Shown: in pieces, positions 8,853 to 17,732 of the stretch
Position numbering within the stretch: the first letter of the stretch is position 1
Layout of the letters: each line of letters begins with the position of its first letter
NCBI RefSeq assembly: GCF_002786295.1
Contig: NZ_PGTC01000013.1
Span: 131,501 to 195,500 of the forward strand
From: Pseudooceanicola marinus
GTDB taxonomy: Bacteria > Pseudomonadota > Alphaproteobacteria > Rhodobacterales > Rhodobacteraceae
Direction of reading: 5' to 3'
DNA length: 64,000 bases
Program-made: the position numbers and the translations under genes
Notes under the pieces: model-generated
What the model saw: the letters and a program-made list of their open reading frames with translations, nothing else
Told to the model about the DNA's origin: nothing
Databases searched by the model: none

Positions 8853-10412
8853 TCAGCGCAGCCAGACCTCGACCCGGCGGTTCACCTGGCGGCCCCATTC
8901 GCTGTCATCGCAGGCCATGGGCATCGCCTCGCCGAAGGTGTCGATGCCCAGGGTCAGGCGCGACAGGTCGGCGGTTTCGGCCGCGGCCAGCACCGCGCGG
9001 CGCACCGTTTCGGCCCGTTCCGCCGACAGTCGCAGGTTCGCCTCCGCCGGGCCATCCCCGTCGGAGAAGCCGACCAGCAGAACCTCGCGCCCGTCGAACT
9101 GGCCGCTTTCCAGCGCCCGGGCCATCATCCGCACGTTCGACATGGACTGCGCGTCCAGTCGGGTGGATCCGGCGCGGAAGCGGAAGGAGATGGTCAGCCG
9201 CTTCATCCCCGTCAGGGTGGTCACCATGCGCTGCAATTCGGCCAGGGGCACCTCGTCGCCGGCCTGGGCGATGGCGTTGGCGAATCGGTCCCCCTGGTCG
9301 TCGATCGCGACCTCTTCGGGCAGCTGGTCGACGAATCCTGCACGTCGGATCACGTATTGCGCCTGGGGGTCGCGGGTATAGGCCAGGAAATCGCGCGCCA
9401 GCTTCGGCAGGCGCACGGCGGGCTGGTAGAGGAAGACCGGCGCGGTCATCGGGTAATCTTCGGTCTTGGCGTTGCGCCGCGTGGCCTGAAGGGTGAAGCC
9501 GCAGTCCCCCGACAGGGCCAGCCCCGCCGCCGCCCCCACTTCGGAGGCCGAGGACAGGCCAATGGCGAAGGGATCGGCCAACACCGCGCGCAGCAGGGCG
9601 TCGTCGGTGCCATGCTGCACCGCCCCCTCGGCCAGGCCGGCCCCGGCGGGGCGCAGCAGGCGATCCTGCACCACCTGCCCCAGGCCCGAGGTCAGATCCC
9701 GCAAGTGCGGCACGATGGGCGCATCCGCCCCGCCCAGCTCCTGCCAGTTGGTGATCCGCCCGGCGAAGACATCGGCCAACTGGGGCATGGTGATCCGCTG
9801 CACCGGGTTGTCCGGCGCCACGATGGGCACCAGGGCATCCAGCGCCAGCACCCGCGCCCGGCCCCGCTGGGTCAGATCGCCAAGGCCTGCCGCCCGGGCG
9901 GCCTCCAGCTCCTCCTCGCGGACCTCGCGCAGGGCCATGACCAGATCGGCGCCGGCCTCGATCAGCTCGTCGAAGCCGCTGTCGGTGGTCTGGCTGTGAA
10001 TGGTGAATTCCCCCGCGACGCGGCCACCGTCCCGTTCCGTCAGGATATACAGGACCTGCCCCGGCCCCAGGGCCTCGCGCCGCACGGCATAGCCCGCACG
10101 CAGGCCGAAGCCTTCGACGAGGGCGGGCATCAGCACCTCGCCCACGGTTTCGGCGCCGGAAATGGTGATGCGGGCAACATAGTCGGTCAGATCGGGACAA
10201 CCCGGCCCGTCGCACAGCACGCCGGATCCATCCAGCGTCAGCACGCCGAACTCGGTCTGCAGCCGGTAGAATTCGCCGTCGAACCCCAGCAGGTCGCCGG
10301 ACAGCTCGACATTGCCGTCGCGCGAGGTCAGCGTCACGTCCTGCGCGCGGACCAGTGTCGCGAGCGGCAAAAGGAAAAGTGCGGCGAAAATCGCCGCACG
10401 GAAGGATCGCAT
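8853..10412 (-). CDS. PstS-like substrate-binding domain fused to an OmpA peptidoglycan-binding domain
   Basis: The 519-residue protein starts with a signal peptide (about 1-23, ending ...LVRA-QD). Residues of about 80-350 resemble phosphate-type (PstS) periplasmic binding proteins, including the stretch FAGRITNWQELGG. The last 130 residues are an OmpA/MotB-like domain (FRFRAGSTRLD, then GFSDGDGPAEANLRLSAERA), which anchors proteins to peptidoglycan. A ligand-binding domain tied to the cell wall suggests a sensor or periplasmic scavenger rather than a classic ABC receptor; no pst genes are nearby. It lies 25 bases after a membrane-anchored gene and is probably co-transcribed with it. Confidence 0.85.
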   Translation of the reverse strand: MRSFRAAIFAALFLLPLATLVRAQDVTLTSRDGNVELSGDLLGFDGEFYRLQTEFGVLTLDGSGVLCDGPGCPDLTDYVARITISGAETVGEVLMPALVEGFGLRAGYAVRREALGPGQVLYILTERDGGRVAGEFTIHSQTTDSGFDELIEAGADLVMALREVREEELEAARAAGLGDLTQRGRARVLALDALVPIVAPDNPVQRITMPQLADVFAGRITNWQELGGADAPIVPHLRDLTSGLGQVVQDRLLRPAGAGLAEGAVQHGTDDALLRAVLADPFAIGLSSASEVGAAAGLALSGDCGFTLQATRRNAKTEDYPMTAPVFLYQPAVRLPKLARDFLAYTRDPQAQYVIRRAGFVDQLPEEVAIDDQGDRFANAIAQAGDEVPLAELQRMVTTLTGMKRLTISFRFRAGSTRLDAQSMSNVRMMARALESGQFDGREVLLVGFSDGDGPAEANLRLSAERAETVRRAVLAAAETADLSRLTLGIDTFGEAMPMACDDSEWGRQVNRRVEVWLR

Positions 10413-10437
10413 GCGCCTGACCTCGGGTTCCCGCAGG

Positions 10438-11499
10438 TTACTTGACGGCGATCTTCAGATCATCGAGCAGATTCTTCAACAGCAGATAATCCCCCGTCGC
10501 GTCGCAGGCGGGCATCGTGACATTCAGGTCATGGAAGCTGCCGAAGGTGCCTTCGCTGACGTGGATGACCTGGGCGGTGATCTCGCGGCCGCAATTGGCC
10601 TCGGTCACCTGGGCCTCCACCGACAGGTCTATGGTGCCGGCCTGGCGGGCGATGCCCAGCGGGAAGGAATAGACGTGCGCCAGGCGGGCCTGTGGCAGAT
10701 CGGCGTTACCCAGCACGGTCAGGAAGCCGCCCTCGCCCCGTGCTGCGACGCTGACGTCGCGGGGGGTTTCGGCCCAGACGTGGCCGCTGTCGTCGTAGTT
10801 CGCGCCATATTCCAGCGCGTGCAGCTCCAGCCCCGTCTCGCCCTGCCACTGCACGACCGAGCGGTCGTAGAAGGCCAGCGACGACACCTCGGCCTCGGCG
10901 CTGGCGCCTTCGCCATCCTGGAAGACGGCCACGAAGATCGCATATTCGGCCAGGGCCGGCACCGACAGGGTCAGCGCACCCTCGGCGTCGGTCAGCTCGG
11001 AAAAGACCATGCCCTCATGATGGAAGGCCACGCGATCCTCGGCGTAGCAGGGCGCATCCAGGGTCAGGGTCACCATGGCCGCGGCGGCGGGTTCGGCGGT
11101 CAGGGTCACGGGGCAGTCGTTTGCCACCTCCGCATCGGCCTCATCCTTGGGCGCGGTCGGGTCCGCGGCCTGGGCCTGAACCAACTGCGCCTCGGCGCCG
11201 AAGCCGCCGTGGGTGGGCTCGGCCTCGGGCAGGACCACGGGGGAGGAAGTCAGTTCGATGTCCTGAAGCGGCAAGGTCTCAGCCTCGGGCAGAGCCTGGG
11301 GCACCGGGGCAGCCGGGAGGGCGACAGCCTTGGCCTCCTGCACCGCGGGTTGCCGCGCCGGGGCGCTGGCCTCGGCGGCCTGTTCCGCGGCGACCTGTCG
11401 GCTGTGCCGTTCCATCAGCACGCCGCTGACGCCCGCAACGCAAAGCGTCGCCCCGGCAATGGCAACGCCCTTGATCAGTCTGGCCTTGGCGAGTGGCAT
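10438..11499 (-). CDS. Membrane-anchored periplasmic protein of unknown function
   Basis: I do not recognise a functional family for this 353-residue protein. One hydrophobic segment (about residues 9-28) acts as an N-terminal anchor or uncleaved signal. It is followed by an Ala/Pro/Glu-rich linker (about 35-110) and then a periplasmic domain with an Asp-Cys pattern (DAPCYAEDRV) that suggests a beta-sandwich. The gene is immediately upstream of the OmpA-fusion gene (25 bases), so both probably act in the envelope. It lies downstream of secA but is separated from it by a terminator, which argues against a role in Sec export. Confidence 0.75.
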   Translation of the reverse strand: MPLAKARLIKGVAIAGATLCVAGVSGVLMERHSRQVAAEQAAEASAPARQPAVQEAKAVALPAAPVPQALPEAETLPLQDIELTSSPVVLPEAEPTHGGFGAEAQLVQAQAADPTAPKDEADAEVANDCPVTLTAEPAAAAMVTLTLDAPCYAEDRVAFHHEGMVFSELTDAEGALTLSVPALAEYAIFVAVFQDGEGASAEAEVSSLAFYDRSVVQWQGETGLELHALEYGANYDDSGHVWAETPRDVSVAARGEGGFLTVLGNADLPQARLAHVYSFPLGIARQAGTIDLSVEAQVTEANCGREITAQVIHVSEGTFGSFHDLNVTMPACDATGDYLLLKNLLDDLKIAVK

Positions 11500-11601
11500 C
11501 GGATGTCCCTCCTGCGATTACCGCAAGATCGATGAGGATTCGGGCAGCGATGTGGCGCGGGCGGGGAGTCATTCGGGCCTCTCCCCCCGCTTGGGCCCAT
11601 G

Positions 11602-11630
11602 AAAAAAGGGCGGCGCCATCGGCACCGCCC
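11602..11630 (-). terminator. Intrinsic terminator of secA
   Basis: Read on the minus strand, a 10-bp stem (11621-11630 with 11608-11617, one G-U pair) and a GAT loop are followed by six Ts (11607-11602). It lies 27 bases after the secA stop and separates it from the next codirectional gene. Confidence 0.88.
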
Positions 11631-11656
11631 CTTCGCATCCTGTCGGCGGCCAGCGA

Positions 11657-14398
11657 TCAGACCAGCGCGCCGTGGCAATGCTTGAACTTCTTGCCCGAGC
11701 CGCAGGGGCAGAGCGCATTGCGGTTCGGACGGCCCCAGGTTTCGGGGTTCTCCGGATCGAAGCCCTCGACGTAGCCTTCGCCGTCGGGGTTCACACCTTC
11801 GGCCACCACCTCGCCCGAGGCGCGGGCCTCGGACTGCTGCACGGCGGCATCCACCTGGGCCTGCTGCGCCGCCATCTGCTGTTGCAGGGCGTTGATCTGG
11901 GCCTGGCGCTCTTCCTCGGTCATCGGGCGGACCCGCGACAGGGTCGCCGTCACCTCTTCGCGCAGGCTGTCCAGAAGCGTCTCGAACAGCTGGAAGCCCT
12001 CGTTCTTGTACTCGTTCAGCGGATCGCGCTGCGCATAGCCGCGGAAACCGACGACAGAGCGCAGATGCTCCATCCGCAGCAGGTGTTCGCGCCACTTGCC
12101 GTCGATGGTCTGCAGCAGGATCTGCTTTTCGATGACGCGCATGTGCTCGGGGCCGAAGGCGGCGGCCTTGGCGGCCATGGCCTCGTCCGACGCCTTCTCC
12201 AGCCGTTCGATCACCTGTTCGTCGTCCACGCCTTCCTCGGCGGCCCATTCGTCCACCGGCACGTCGATGCCCAGCTTCTCGATGCAGGCGGCGCGCAGGC
12301 CCTCGGTATCCCACTGATCGGCGTAGGTCTTGGGCGGCATGTACTGATCGACCAGATCCGCGATCACCTCATAGCGCATGTCCTGCACGATCTCGCTCAG
12401 GTCCTGCGCCTCCATGATCTCGCGGCGCTGACCGAAGATCAGCTTCCGCTGGTCGTTCATCACGTCGTCGAACTTCAACACGTTCTTGCGCATGTCGAAG
12501 TTGCGGCCCTCGACCTTGGCCTGGGCGCGTTCCAGCGACTTGTTCACCCAGGGGTGGATGATCGCCTCGCCTTCCTTCATGCCGAGACCCGACAGCACCT
12601 TCTCCAGCCGTTCAGAGCCGAAGATGCGCATCAGATCGTCTTCAAGGCTGAGGAAGAAGCTGGATTTGCCCGGGTCCCCCTGACGGCCCGACCGGCCCCG
12701 CAGCTGGTTGTCGATGCGACGGCTTTCGTGGCGTTCGGTCGCCAGCACGTAAAGACCGCCGGCATCCTTCACCGCCTGTTCGGCAGAGGCATGTTCGGCC
12801 TCGATCTTCTCGCGCACGGCGTCGGGATCGGCCTCGGGGTTGGCGGCCAGGGCATCCATCACCTTCATCTCGACGTTGCCGCCCAGCTTGATGTCGGTGC
12901 CGCGGCCAGCCATGTTCGTGGCGATGGTGATCGCGCCCAGCTTGCCGGCCTCGCCGACGATCTGCGCCTCCTGCTCATGGTGGCGGGCGTTCAGCACGTT
13001 GTGCTCCAGCCCGGCCTGGGTCAGCAGTTGCGACAGCAGTTCCGACTTCTCGATCGAGGTGGTGCCCACAAGGATAGGCTGACCCTTCTCGTGCGCCTTG
13101 CGGATCTCCTCGATGATCGCCTGGTACTTCTCTTCCTGGGTGCGGTAGATCGCGTCGTCGTTGTCGATCCGCGCGATCGGCTTGTTCGTCGGCACCTCGA
13201 CGACGCCCAGGCCATAGATTTCCTGGAATTCCTCGGCCTCGGTGGTGGCGGTGCCGGTCATGCCCGACAGCTTGTTGTAGAGGCGGAAGTAGTTCTGGAA
13301 GGTCACCTGCGCCAGGGTCACGTTCTCCGGCTGGATCTCGACCTTTTCCTTGGCCTCGATCGCCTGGTGCAGCCCCTCGGACAGGCGGCGACCCGGCATC
13401 ATGCGGCCGGTGAATTCGTCGATCAGAACCACGTCGCCGTTGCGCACGATGTAATGCTGGTCCTTGATGAACAGCTTGTGGGCGCGCAGGCCCTGGTTCA
13501 CGTGGTGCACGATCGTGGTGGATTCAGGGTCATAGAGCGTCGCCCCCTCTTCCAGCAGACCGGCCTCGTGCAGCAGGGTCTCCAGCTTCTCGTTGCCCGC
13601 CTCGGTGAAGGTGACGCTGCGCTGCTTCTCGTCGGTGGAATAATCCTCTTCGGTCAGCGAGGGGATCAGCGCGTCGATCGCGGTATAGAGATCGCTGCGG
13701 TCCTGCGCCGGGCCGGAAATGATCAGCGGCGTGCGCGCCTCGTCGATCAGGATGCTGTCCACCTCGTCGACGATCGCGAAGTTGTGCTCGCGCTGGTAGA
13801 GGTCCTTCAGCTCGGACTTCATGTTGTCGCGCAGGTAATCGAAGCCCAGCTCGTTGTTGGTCGCATAGGTGATGTCACAGAGGTAGGCCTCGCGTTTCTC
13901 CGCGTCCGGCTGGCTGGGATAGACGACACCGGTCGTCAGTCCGAGGAAGCCGTAGACCTTCGACATCCATTCCGCGTCACGCTTGGCCAGGTAGTCGTTC
14001 ACCGTGACCACGTGCACGCCCTTGCCCGTCAGCCCGTTCAGGTAGGCGGGGAAGGTGGCGACGAGGGTCTTGCCCTCGCCCGTCTTCATCTCGGCGATAT
14101 TGCCCTGATGCAGGAAGATGCCGCCCATCAACTGAACGTCGAAGGCCCGCAGGCCAATGGCGCGGCGGGCCCCTTCACGGCAGTTTGCAAAGGCTTCGGG
14201 CAGCAGATCGTCGAGTGTCTCGCCCTCGCCCAGCCGTTTCTTGAATTCCTCGGTCTTGGCGCGCAGGCCATCGTCCGACAGGGCCTTGTACTCTTCTTCC
14301 AGCGCGTTGATCTTCGCGATCAGCGGGCGTGTCGCCTTAACCTTGCGGTCATTCGGTGTGCCGAAGACCTTCTTGGCGAGTGTTCCGAAACCCAGCAT
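11657..14398 (-). CDS. secA: Preprotein translocase ATPase SecA
   Basis: The 913-residue SecA drives post-translational export of unfolded preproteins through SecYEG. The Walker A motif is MKTGEGKT, about residue 105-112, and the DEAD-like box is in [15 protein letters not shown] near 210-225. The preprotein cross-linking, helical-scaffold and linker regions follow. The C-terminal zinc motif is intact ([13 protein letters not shown] near 896-908), so it should bind SecB and lipids. An AGGAAGCGGAAG ribosome site precedes the ATG. The gene is transcribed alone, divergent from a parvulin gene. Confidence 0.99.
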   Translation of the reverse strand: MLGFGTLAKKVFGTPNDRKVKATRPLIAKINALEEEYKALSDDGLRAKTEEFKKRLGEGETLDDLLPEAFANCREGARRAIGLRAFDVQLMGGIFLHQGNIAEMKTGEGKTLVATFPAYLNGLTGKGVHVVTVNDYLAKRDAEWMSKVYGFLGLTTGVVYPSQPDAEKREAYLCDITYATNNELGFDYLRDNMKSELKDLYQREHNFAIVDEVDSILIDEARTPLIISGPAQDRSDLYTAIDALIPSLTEEDYSTDEKQRSVTFTEAGNEKLETLLHEAGLLEEGATLYDPESTTIVHHVNQGLRAHKLFIKDQHYIVRNGDVVLIDEFTGRMMPGRRLSEGLHQAIEAKEKVEIQPENVTLAQVTFQNYFRLYNKLSGMTGTATTEAEEFQEIYGLGVVEVPTNKPIARIDNDDAIYRTQEEKYQAIIEEIRKAHEKGQPILVGTTSIEKSELLSQLLTQAGLEHNVLNARHHEQEAQIVGEAGKLGAITIATNMAGRGTDIKLGGNVEMKVMDALAANPEADPDAVREKIEAEHASAEQAVKDAGGLYVLATERHESRRIDNQLRGRSGRQGDPGKSSFFLSLEDDLMRIFGSERLEKVLSGLGMKEGEAIIHPWVNKSLERAQAKVEGRNFDMRKNVLKFDDVMNDQRKLIFGQRREIMEAQDLSEIVQDMRYEVIADLVDQYMPPKTYADQWDTEGLRAACIEKLGIDVPVDEWAAEEGVDDEQVIERLEKASDEAMAAKAAAFGPEHMRVIEKQILLQTIDGKWREHLLRMEHLRSVVGFRGYAQRDPLNEYKNEGFQLFETLLDSLREEVTATLSRVRPMTEEERQAQINALQQQMAAQQAQVDAAVQQSEARASGEVVAEGVNPDGEGYVEGFDPENPETWGRPNRNALCPCGSGKKFKHCHGALV

Positions 14399-14572
14399 GA
14401 TCTATCTTCCGCTTCCTGACGCCAACGTGTGAGGGGGCCGGTTGTGCGGTCGCCTTCGGGCCCGTAAACAGGGCCGGAACAGGCCGCCAAGCCCCTTTGC
14501 CATAAGGCGATGTAGTGGGCGGGCGGAAGAGTGTCAACGCCACGCCCCCCGTGGCAAACGGAAGGAAAATCC

Positions 14573-15481
14573 ATGTTGCACCGTCTCACCCTCGCCGCCC
14601 TGCTGGCCCTTTCGGTTCCGGCCCCCCTGCTGGCGCAGGACACTGCCGCAACGGAAACCACCGCCCCGGAGATGGAGACCTTCACCGTCGAAGGCCCGCT
14701 GGCCCTGGACACCGTGCTGGCCCGCGTCGGCGAGACCGAGATCACCCTGGGTCATGTCGTGGCAGCCCACATGGAGGCTCCGCAGCCTTATAACCAGATG
14801 CCCATGGCGCAGATCGCCGGCCCGCTGCTGCAACAGCTGATCCAGCAGGAAGAGCTGAGCCAGCAGTTCGAAGGCGAGACCCCCGCCGCCACGCGCTACA
14901 TGCTGGACAACACCGAACGCCGGATCGTGGCCACCGACGCCATGATGCAGCACCTGAACGAGACCCTGACGGATGAGCGCATTCAGGCCGCCTATGACGA
15001 GGCCTACCCCGATGATGCCTCCGGCCCCGTCGAATACCACGCTGCCCATATTCTGGTCGAAACCGAGGAAGAGGCTCAGGCCATCATCGAGCAGCTGGAC
15101 GGCGGCGCCGAGTTCGCCCAGCTGGCGCGCGACGAATCCACCGGCCCGTCGGGTCCCAACGGGGGCGACCTGGGCTGGTTCACCCCGGACCGCATGGTGG
15201 CCGAGTTCAGCCAGGCCGTCGAAGCGATGGAGCCGGGCGAAGTGTCCGCGCCGGTGCAGACCCAGTTCGGCTGGCACGTGATCAAGCTGGAGGAAACCCG
15301 CCAGCGCAAACCCTCGCTGGACGAGGTGCGCGAGGAACTCACCGCGGAACTTCAGCAGAGCGAAAGCGCGGCCTATCTTGACGAGCTGACCGCAAACTCC
15401 GATGCATCCATTGCCGAACTTGGCGATCTGGACCTGGGCAACCAGGCCATGATGCCGCTCTACATGGAAATGCAGGAGTAA
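14573..15481 (+). CDS. Periplasmic parvulin-type peptidyl-prolyl isomerase
   Basis: This 302-residue protein has a clear signal peptide (about residues 1-22, ending LLAQ) and one parvulin domain at about 160-260, with the motifs AHILVETEEEA and GGDLGWFTPDRMV. It resembles PrsA/PpiC-type foldases, which isomerise proline bonds in exported proteins. The ATG at 14573 is preferred over an upstream frame because it begins the signal peptide and has a GGAAGGAAAA ribosome site. argJ follows six bases downstream, so a ppiC-argJ-mutT operon is likely. Being divergent from secA fits a secretion theme. Confidence 0.92.
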   Translation: MLHRLTLAALLALSVPAPLLAQDTAATETTAPEMETFTVEGPLALDTVLARVGETEITLGHVVAAHMEAPQPYNQMPMAQIAGPLLQQLIQQEELSQQFEGETPAATRYMLDNTERRIVATDAMMQHLNETLTDERIQAAYDEAYPDDASGPVEYHAAHILVETEEEAQAIIEQLDGGAEFAQLARDESTGPSGPNGGDLGWFTPDRMVAEFSQAVEAMEPGEVSAPVQTQFGWHVIKLEETRQRKPSLDEVREELTAELQQSESAAYLDELTANSDASIAELGDLDLGNQAMMPLYMEMQE

Positions 15482-15487
15482 CACCGC

Positions 15488-16717
15488 ATGGCAGGCAAGT
15501 ATCCGACCTCCCCCCTGGCTCCGGCCGCCTTCCCCGCACTACCCGTCATCGACGGGGTGCGCTTTGCCACGGCAGCGGCGGGCGTGAAATACCAGGGGCG
15601 CACGGACGTGATGCTTGCCGCCCTCGACGCCGGCACCACGATGGCCGGCGTCTTCACCCGCTCGAAGACCCGTTCGGCCCCGGTGCTGGATTGCCAGGAC
15701 AAGATCGGCCAGGACGGCGACGGCCCGGCGGCCATCGTCGTCAACTCGGGCAACTCCAACGCCTTCACCGGCAAGAACGGCATCGAGGCGACCCGCGCGG
15801 TCACCTCTGCCGCGGCGAAGGCCCTGGGGCTGGAGGAGGCGCGCGTTTTCTCCTCCTCCACCGGCGTGATCGGGGAACCCCTGCCCCACGCCCGCATCAC
15901 CGCCAAACTGGATGAGCTGGCCGACGCTCTCTCGGCCACCGGGATCGAGGAAGCCGCCCGCGCCATCATGACCACCGACACCTTCCCCAAGGGCGCCTCG
16001 GCGGAGGTGATGGTGGACGGCAAGCCGGTGAAGATCGCGGGTATCGCCAAGGGCTCCGGCATGATCGCGCCGGACATGGCGACGATGCTGGTCTACATCT
16101 TCACCGATGCGAAGGTGGAACGGTCCGTGCTGCAGGACATGCTGTCGGCGCTGACCGACGTGACCTTCAACTGCATCACCGTGGACAGCGACACCTCCAC
16201 CTCCGACACGCTGCTGCTGGCCGCCACCGGCAAGAGCGGGGCCGAGGTCGGCCCGGAAAATACCGCCTTCATCGAGGCGCTGCGCGGCGTGATGCTGGAT
16301 CTGTCGCACCAGGTGGTGAAGGACGGCGAAGGAGCGACGAAGTTCGTCGAGATCCACGTCTCCGGCGCGGCCTCGGACGAGGACGCCAAGGTGCACGCCA
16401 TGGCCATCGCAAATTCGCCGCTGATCAAGACCGCCGTCGCCGGCGAGGACCCGAATTGGGGCCGTGTTGTCATGGCGATCGGCAAATCCGGCGCCGCGGC
16501 CGACCGCGACCTGCTGACCATCCGCTTCGGTGATGTCCTGGTGGCCGAAAACGGCTGGGTCTCGCCCGACTACCGCGAAGAACAGGGTGCCGCGATCATG
16601 AAGGAACAGGAGATCGCCATTTCGGTCGACCTGGGCCTTGGCGGCGGCACCGCCACCGTCTGGACCTGCGATCTGACCCACGGCTACATCTCGATCAACG
16701 CGGATTATCGGTCGTGA
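15488..16717 (+). CDS. argJ: Bifunctional ornithine acetyltransferase / N-acetylglutamate synthase
   Basis: This 409-residue ArgJ recycles acetyl groups in arginine synthesis by transferring them from N-acetylornithine to glutamate. The self-cleavage site is visible in DMATMLVY, where the nucleophile is T199; cutting there gives the alpha and beta chains. Oxyanion-hole residues lie in the STGVIGEPLP stretch near 125-134. argJ sits between a parvulin gene and mutT, with which it overlaps by GTGA, so it is regulated as part of that operon rather than with other arg genes. argG is elsewhere (42.8 kb). Confidence 0.97.
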   Translation: MAGKYPTSPLAPAAFPALPVIDGVRFATAAAGVKYQGRTDVMLAALDAGTTMAGVFTRSKTRSAPVLDCQDKIGQDGDGPAAIVVNSGNSNAFTGKNGIEATRAVTSAAAKALGLEEARVFSSSTGVIGEPLPHARITAKLDELADALSATGIEEAARAIMTTDTFPKGASAEVMVDGKPVKIAGIAKGSGMIAPDMATMLVYIFTDAKVERSVLQDMLSALTDVTFNCITVDSDTSTSDTLLLAATGKSGAEVGPENTAFIEALRGVMLDLSHQVVKDGEGATKFVEIHVSGAASDEDAKVHAMAIANSPLIKTAVAGEDPNWGRVVMAIGKSGAAADRDLLTIRFGDVLVAENGWVSPDYREEQGAAIMKEQEIAISVDLGLGGGTATVWTCDLTHGYISINADYRS

Positions 16718-17118
16718 CCAAGAAGATCATTCTCGTCTCCGCCGTCGCCCTGATCGACGTGGACGGCCGGGTGCTGCTGGCGCAGCGCCCGGAGGGCAAA
16801 TCCATGGCCGGCCTGTGGGAGTTCCCGGGCGGCAAGGTCGAGCCGGGCGAAAGCCCCGAGGCCGCGCTGATCCGCGAACTGAAGGAGGAGCTGGGGATCG
16901 AGACCTGGTCATCCTGCCTGGCACCGCTGACCTTTGCCAGCCACGCCTATGACGACTTCCACCTGCTGATGCCGCTCTTTGCCTGCCGACGCTGGGAGGG
17001 CACGCCGCAACCGCAGGAAGGCCAGACCCTGGCCTGGGCGCGTGGCAACGAGTTGCGCAACTACGAGATGCCCCCGGCGGATGTGCCCCTCCTGCCCATC
17101 CTGCGCGACTGGCTCTAG
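16714..17118 (+). CDS. mutT: MutT-type 8-oxo-dGTP pyrophosphatase
   Basis: The 134-residue protein carries a complete Nudix box at residues 40-62 (GG...E...REL.EE.G), with the three metal-binding glutamates present. It also has the MutT hallmark AQRPEGKSMAGLWEFPGGK, which recognises the oxidised base. MutT hydrolyses 8-oxo-dGTP and so prevents A:T to C:G mutations. It begins with GTG overlapping the argJ stop (GTGA), so it is coupled to that gene. The CTP-pyrophosphohydrolase NudG is a close alternative. Confidence 0.92.
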   Translation: MTKKIILVSAVALIDVDGRVLLAQRPEGKSMAGLWEFPGGKVEPGESPEAALIRELKEELGIETWSSCLAPLTFASHAYDDFHLLMPLFACRRWEGTPQPQEGQTLAWARGNELRNYEMPPADVPLLPILRDWL

Positions 17119-17430
17119 GCGAATCACCGCCGAGATCGGCGCTCTGTCGCCGACTCTCTCTATGCGTGTGCAAAATTTCCCAGAGCACCCATAAGGTTAG
17201 CTTCGCCCATTTCATAGACGAGTCAACGGTTCGTGCCGGTTTTCGGGGCGTATGACGCGTCCATACGCGCAAGCCATACTTCTGCGTCGCGGCGATATTT
17301 CCGCGACGCGGCGGAATATTGGACGAAAAGTGAGACAGTTTTGTTAACGAAGCGTAATTTTTAGATGATCTGAGAATGACGCATAAGGTATAAAGGGACC
17401 TACAACGTTTGTGGGGAAGGGGTTCCAACC
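17119..17430. other. 312-base region with two strong inverted repeats upstream of a small gene
   Basis: No open frame here looks real. It contains GCGTATG/CATACGC (17248-17254 with 17262-17268) and GCGTCGCGG/CCGCGACGC (17284-17292 with 17301-17309, 8-base loop), then an AT-rich stretch (17335-17395) with a TATAAA at 17389. The AT-rich part probably holds the promoter of the 46-residue gene. The hairpins could terminate mutT or form a structured RNA. Confidence 0.6.
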
Positions 17431-17571
17431 ATGCTGAAGACCATTACTCTTGGCACGTGCGTTTCCGTTCAGGGCACCTTCGTGCGCGCACTGCCGAACG
17501 GCAAGGTCGAAGTTCGCGTCGGCCAGCAACTGTTCACCGGGTCCCCGGTGAGCCAGGGCGCCGCCGCCTGA
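17431..17571 (+). CDS. Conserved 46-residue small protein
   Basis: This short frame encodes 46 residues beginning MLKTITLGTCVSVQGTF and including NGKVEVRVGQQLFTG. It has a strong ribosome site (GGGGAAGGGG, about 8 bases before ATG) and is followed within 35 bases by a perfect terminator, so it is very likely translated. The sequence is soluble and beta-rich, with one cysteine, no signal peptide and no membrane segment. I recall near-identical short proteins as common in Rhodobacteraceae, with no assigned role. It appears to be monocistronic. Function unknown. Confidence 0.85.
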   Translation: MLKTITLGTCVSVQGTFVRALPNGKVEVRVGQQLFTGSPVSQGAAA

Positions 17572-17604
17572 ACATCTTGGCACGGCCAAATTGAATAGCG
17601 TCAG

Positions 17605-17632
17605 GGCAGCCTTCGGGCTGCCTTTTCGTTTT
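17605..17632 (+). terminator. Intrinsic terminator of the 46-residue gene
   Basis: GGCAGCC (17605-17611), TTCG loop and GGCTGCC (17616-17622) make a perfect stem followed by TTTTCGTTTT. It is a textbook UUCG-capped terminator 34 bases after the stop. Confidence 0.92.
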
Positions 17633-17678
17633 CGGCGGCAAGGTCATCCCCCGGCCACTTGCCTCCCTCCCAGACAAC

Positions 17679-17708
17679 AAAAAAGGCCGGCCCTGCGAGG
17701 GACCGGCC
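17679..17708 (-). terminator. Intrinsic terminator of the rimP-nusA-ylxR-infB operon
   Basis: On the minus strand, a GGCCGG-rich stem (17699-17708 with 17685-17693) and a TCGCA loop are followed by six Ts (17684-17679). It lies 25 bases after the infB stop. Confidence 0.9.
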
Positions 17709-17732
17709 TTTCGTCTGTTCCGGGACGGGCGA

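Noticed and set aside
11672-14419. Long open frame on the plus strand opposite secA (about 915 codons)
   Set aside because: It mirrors the secA coding strand, has the codon pattern expected from antisense of GC-rich genes, no ribosome site and no recognisable domain.
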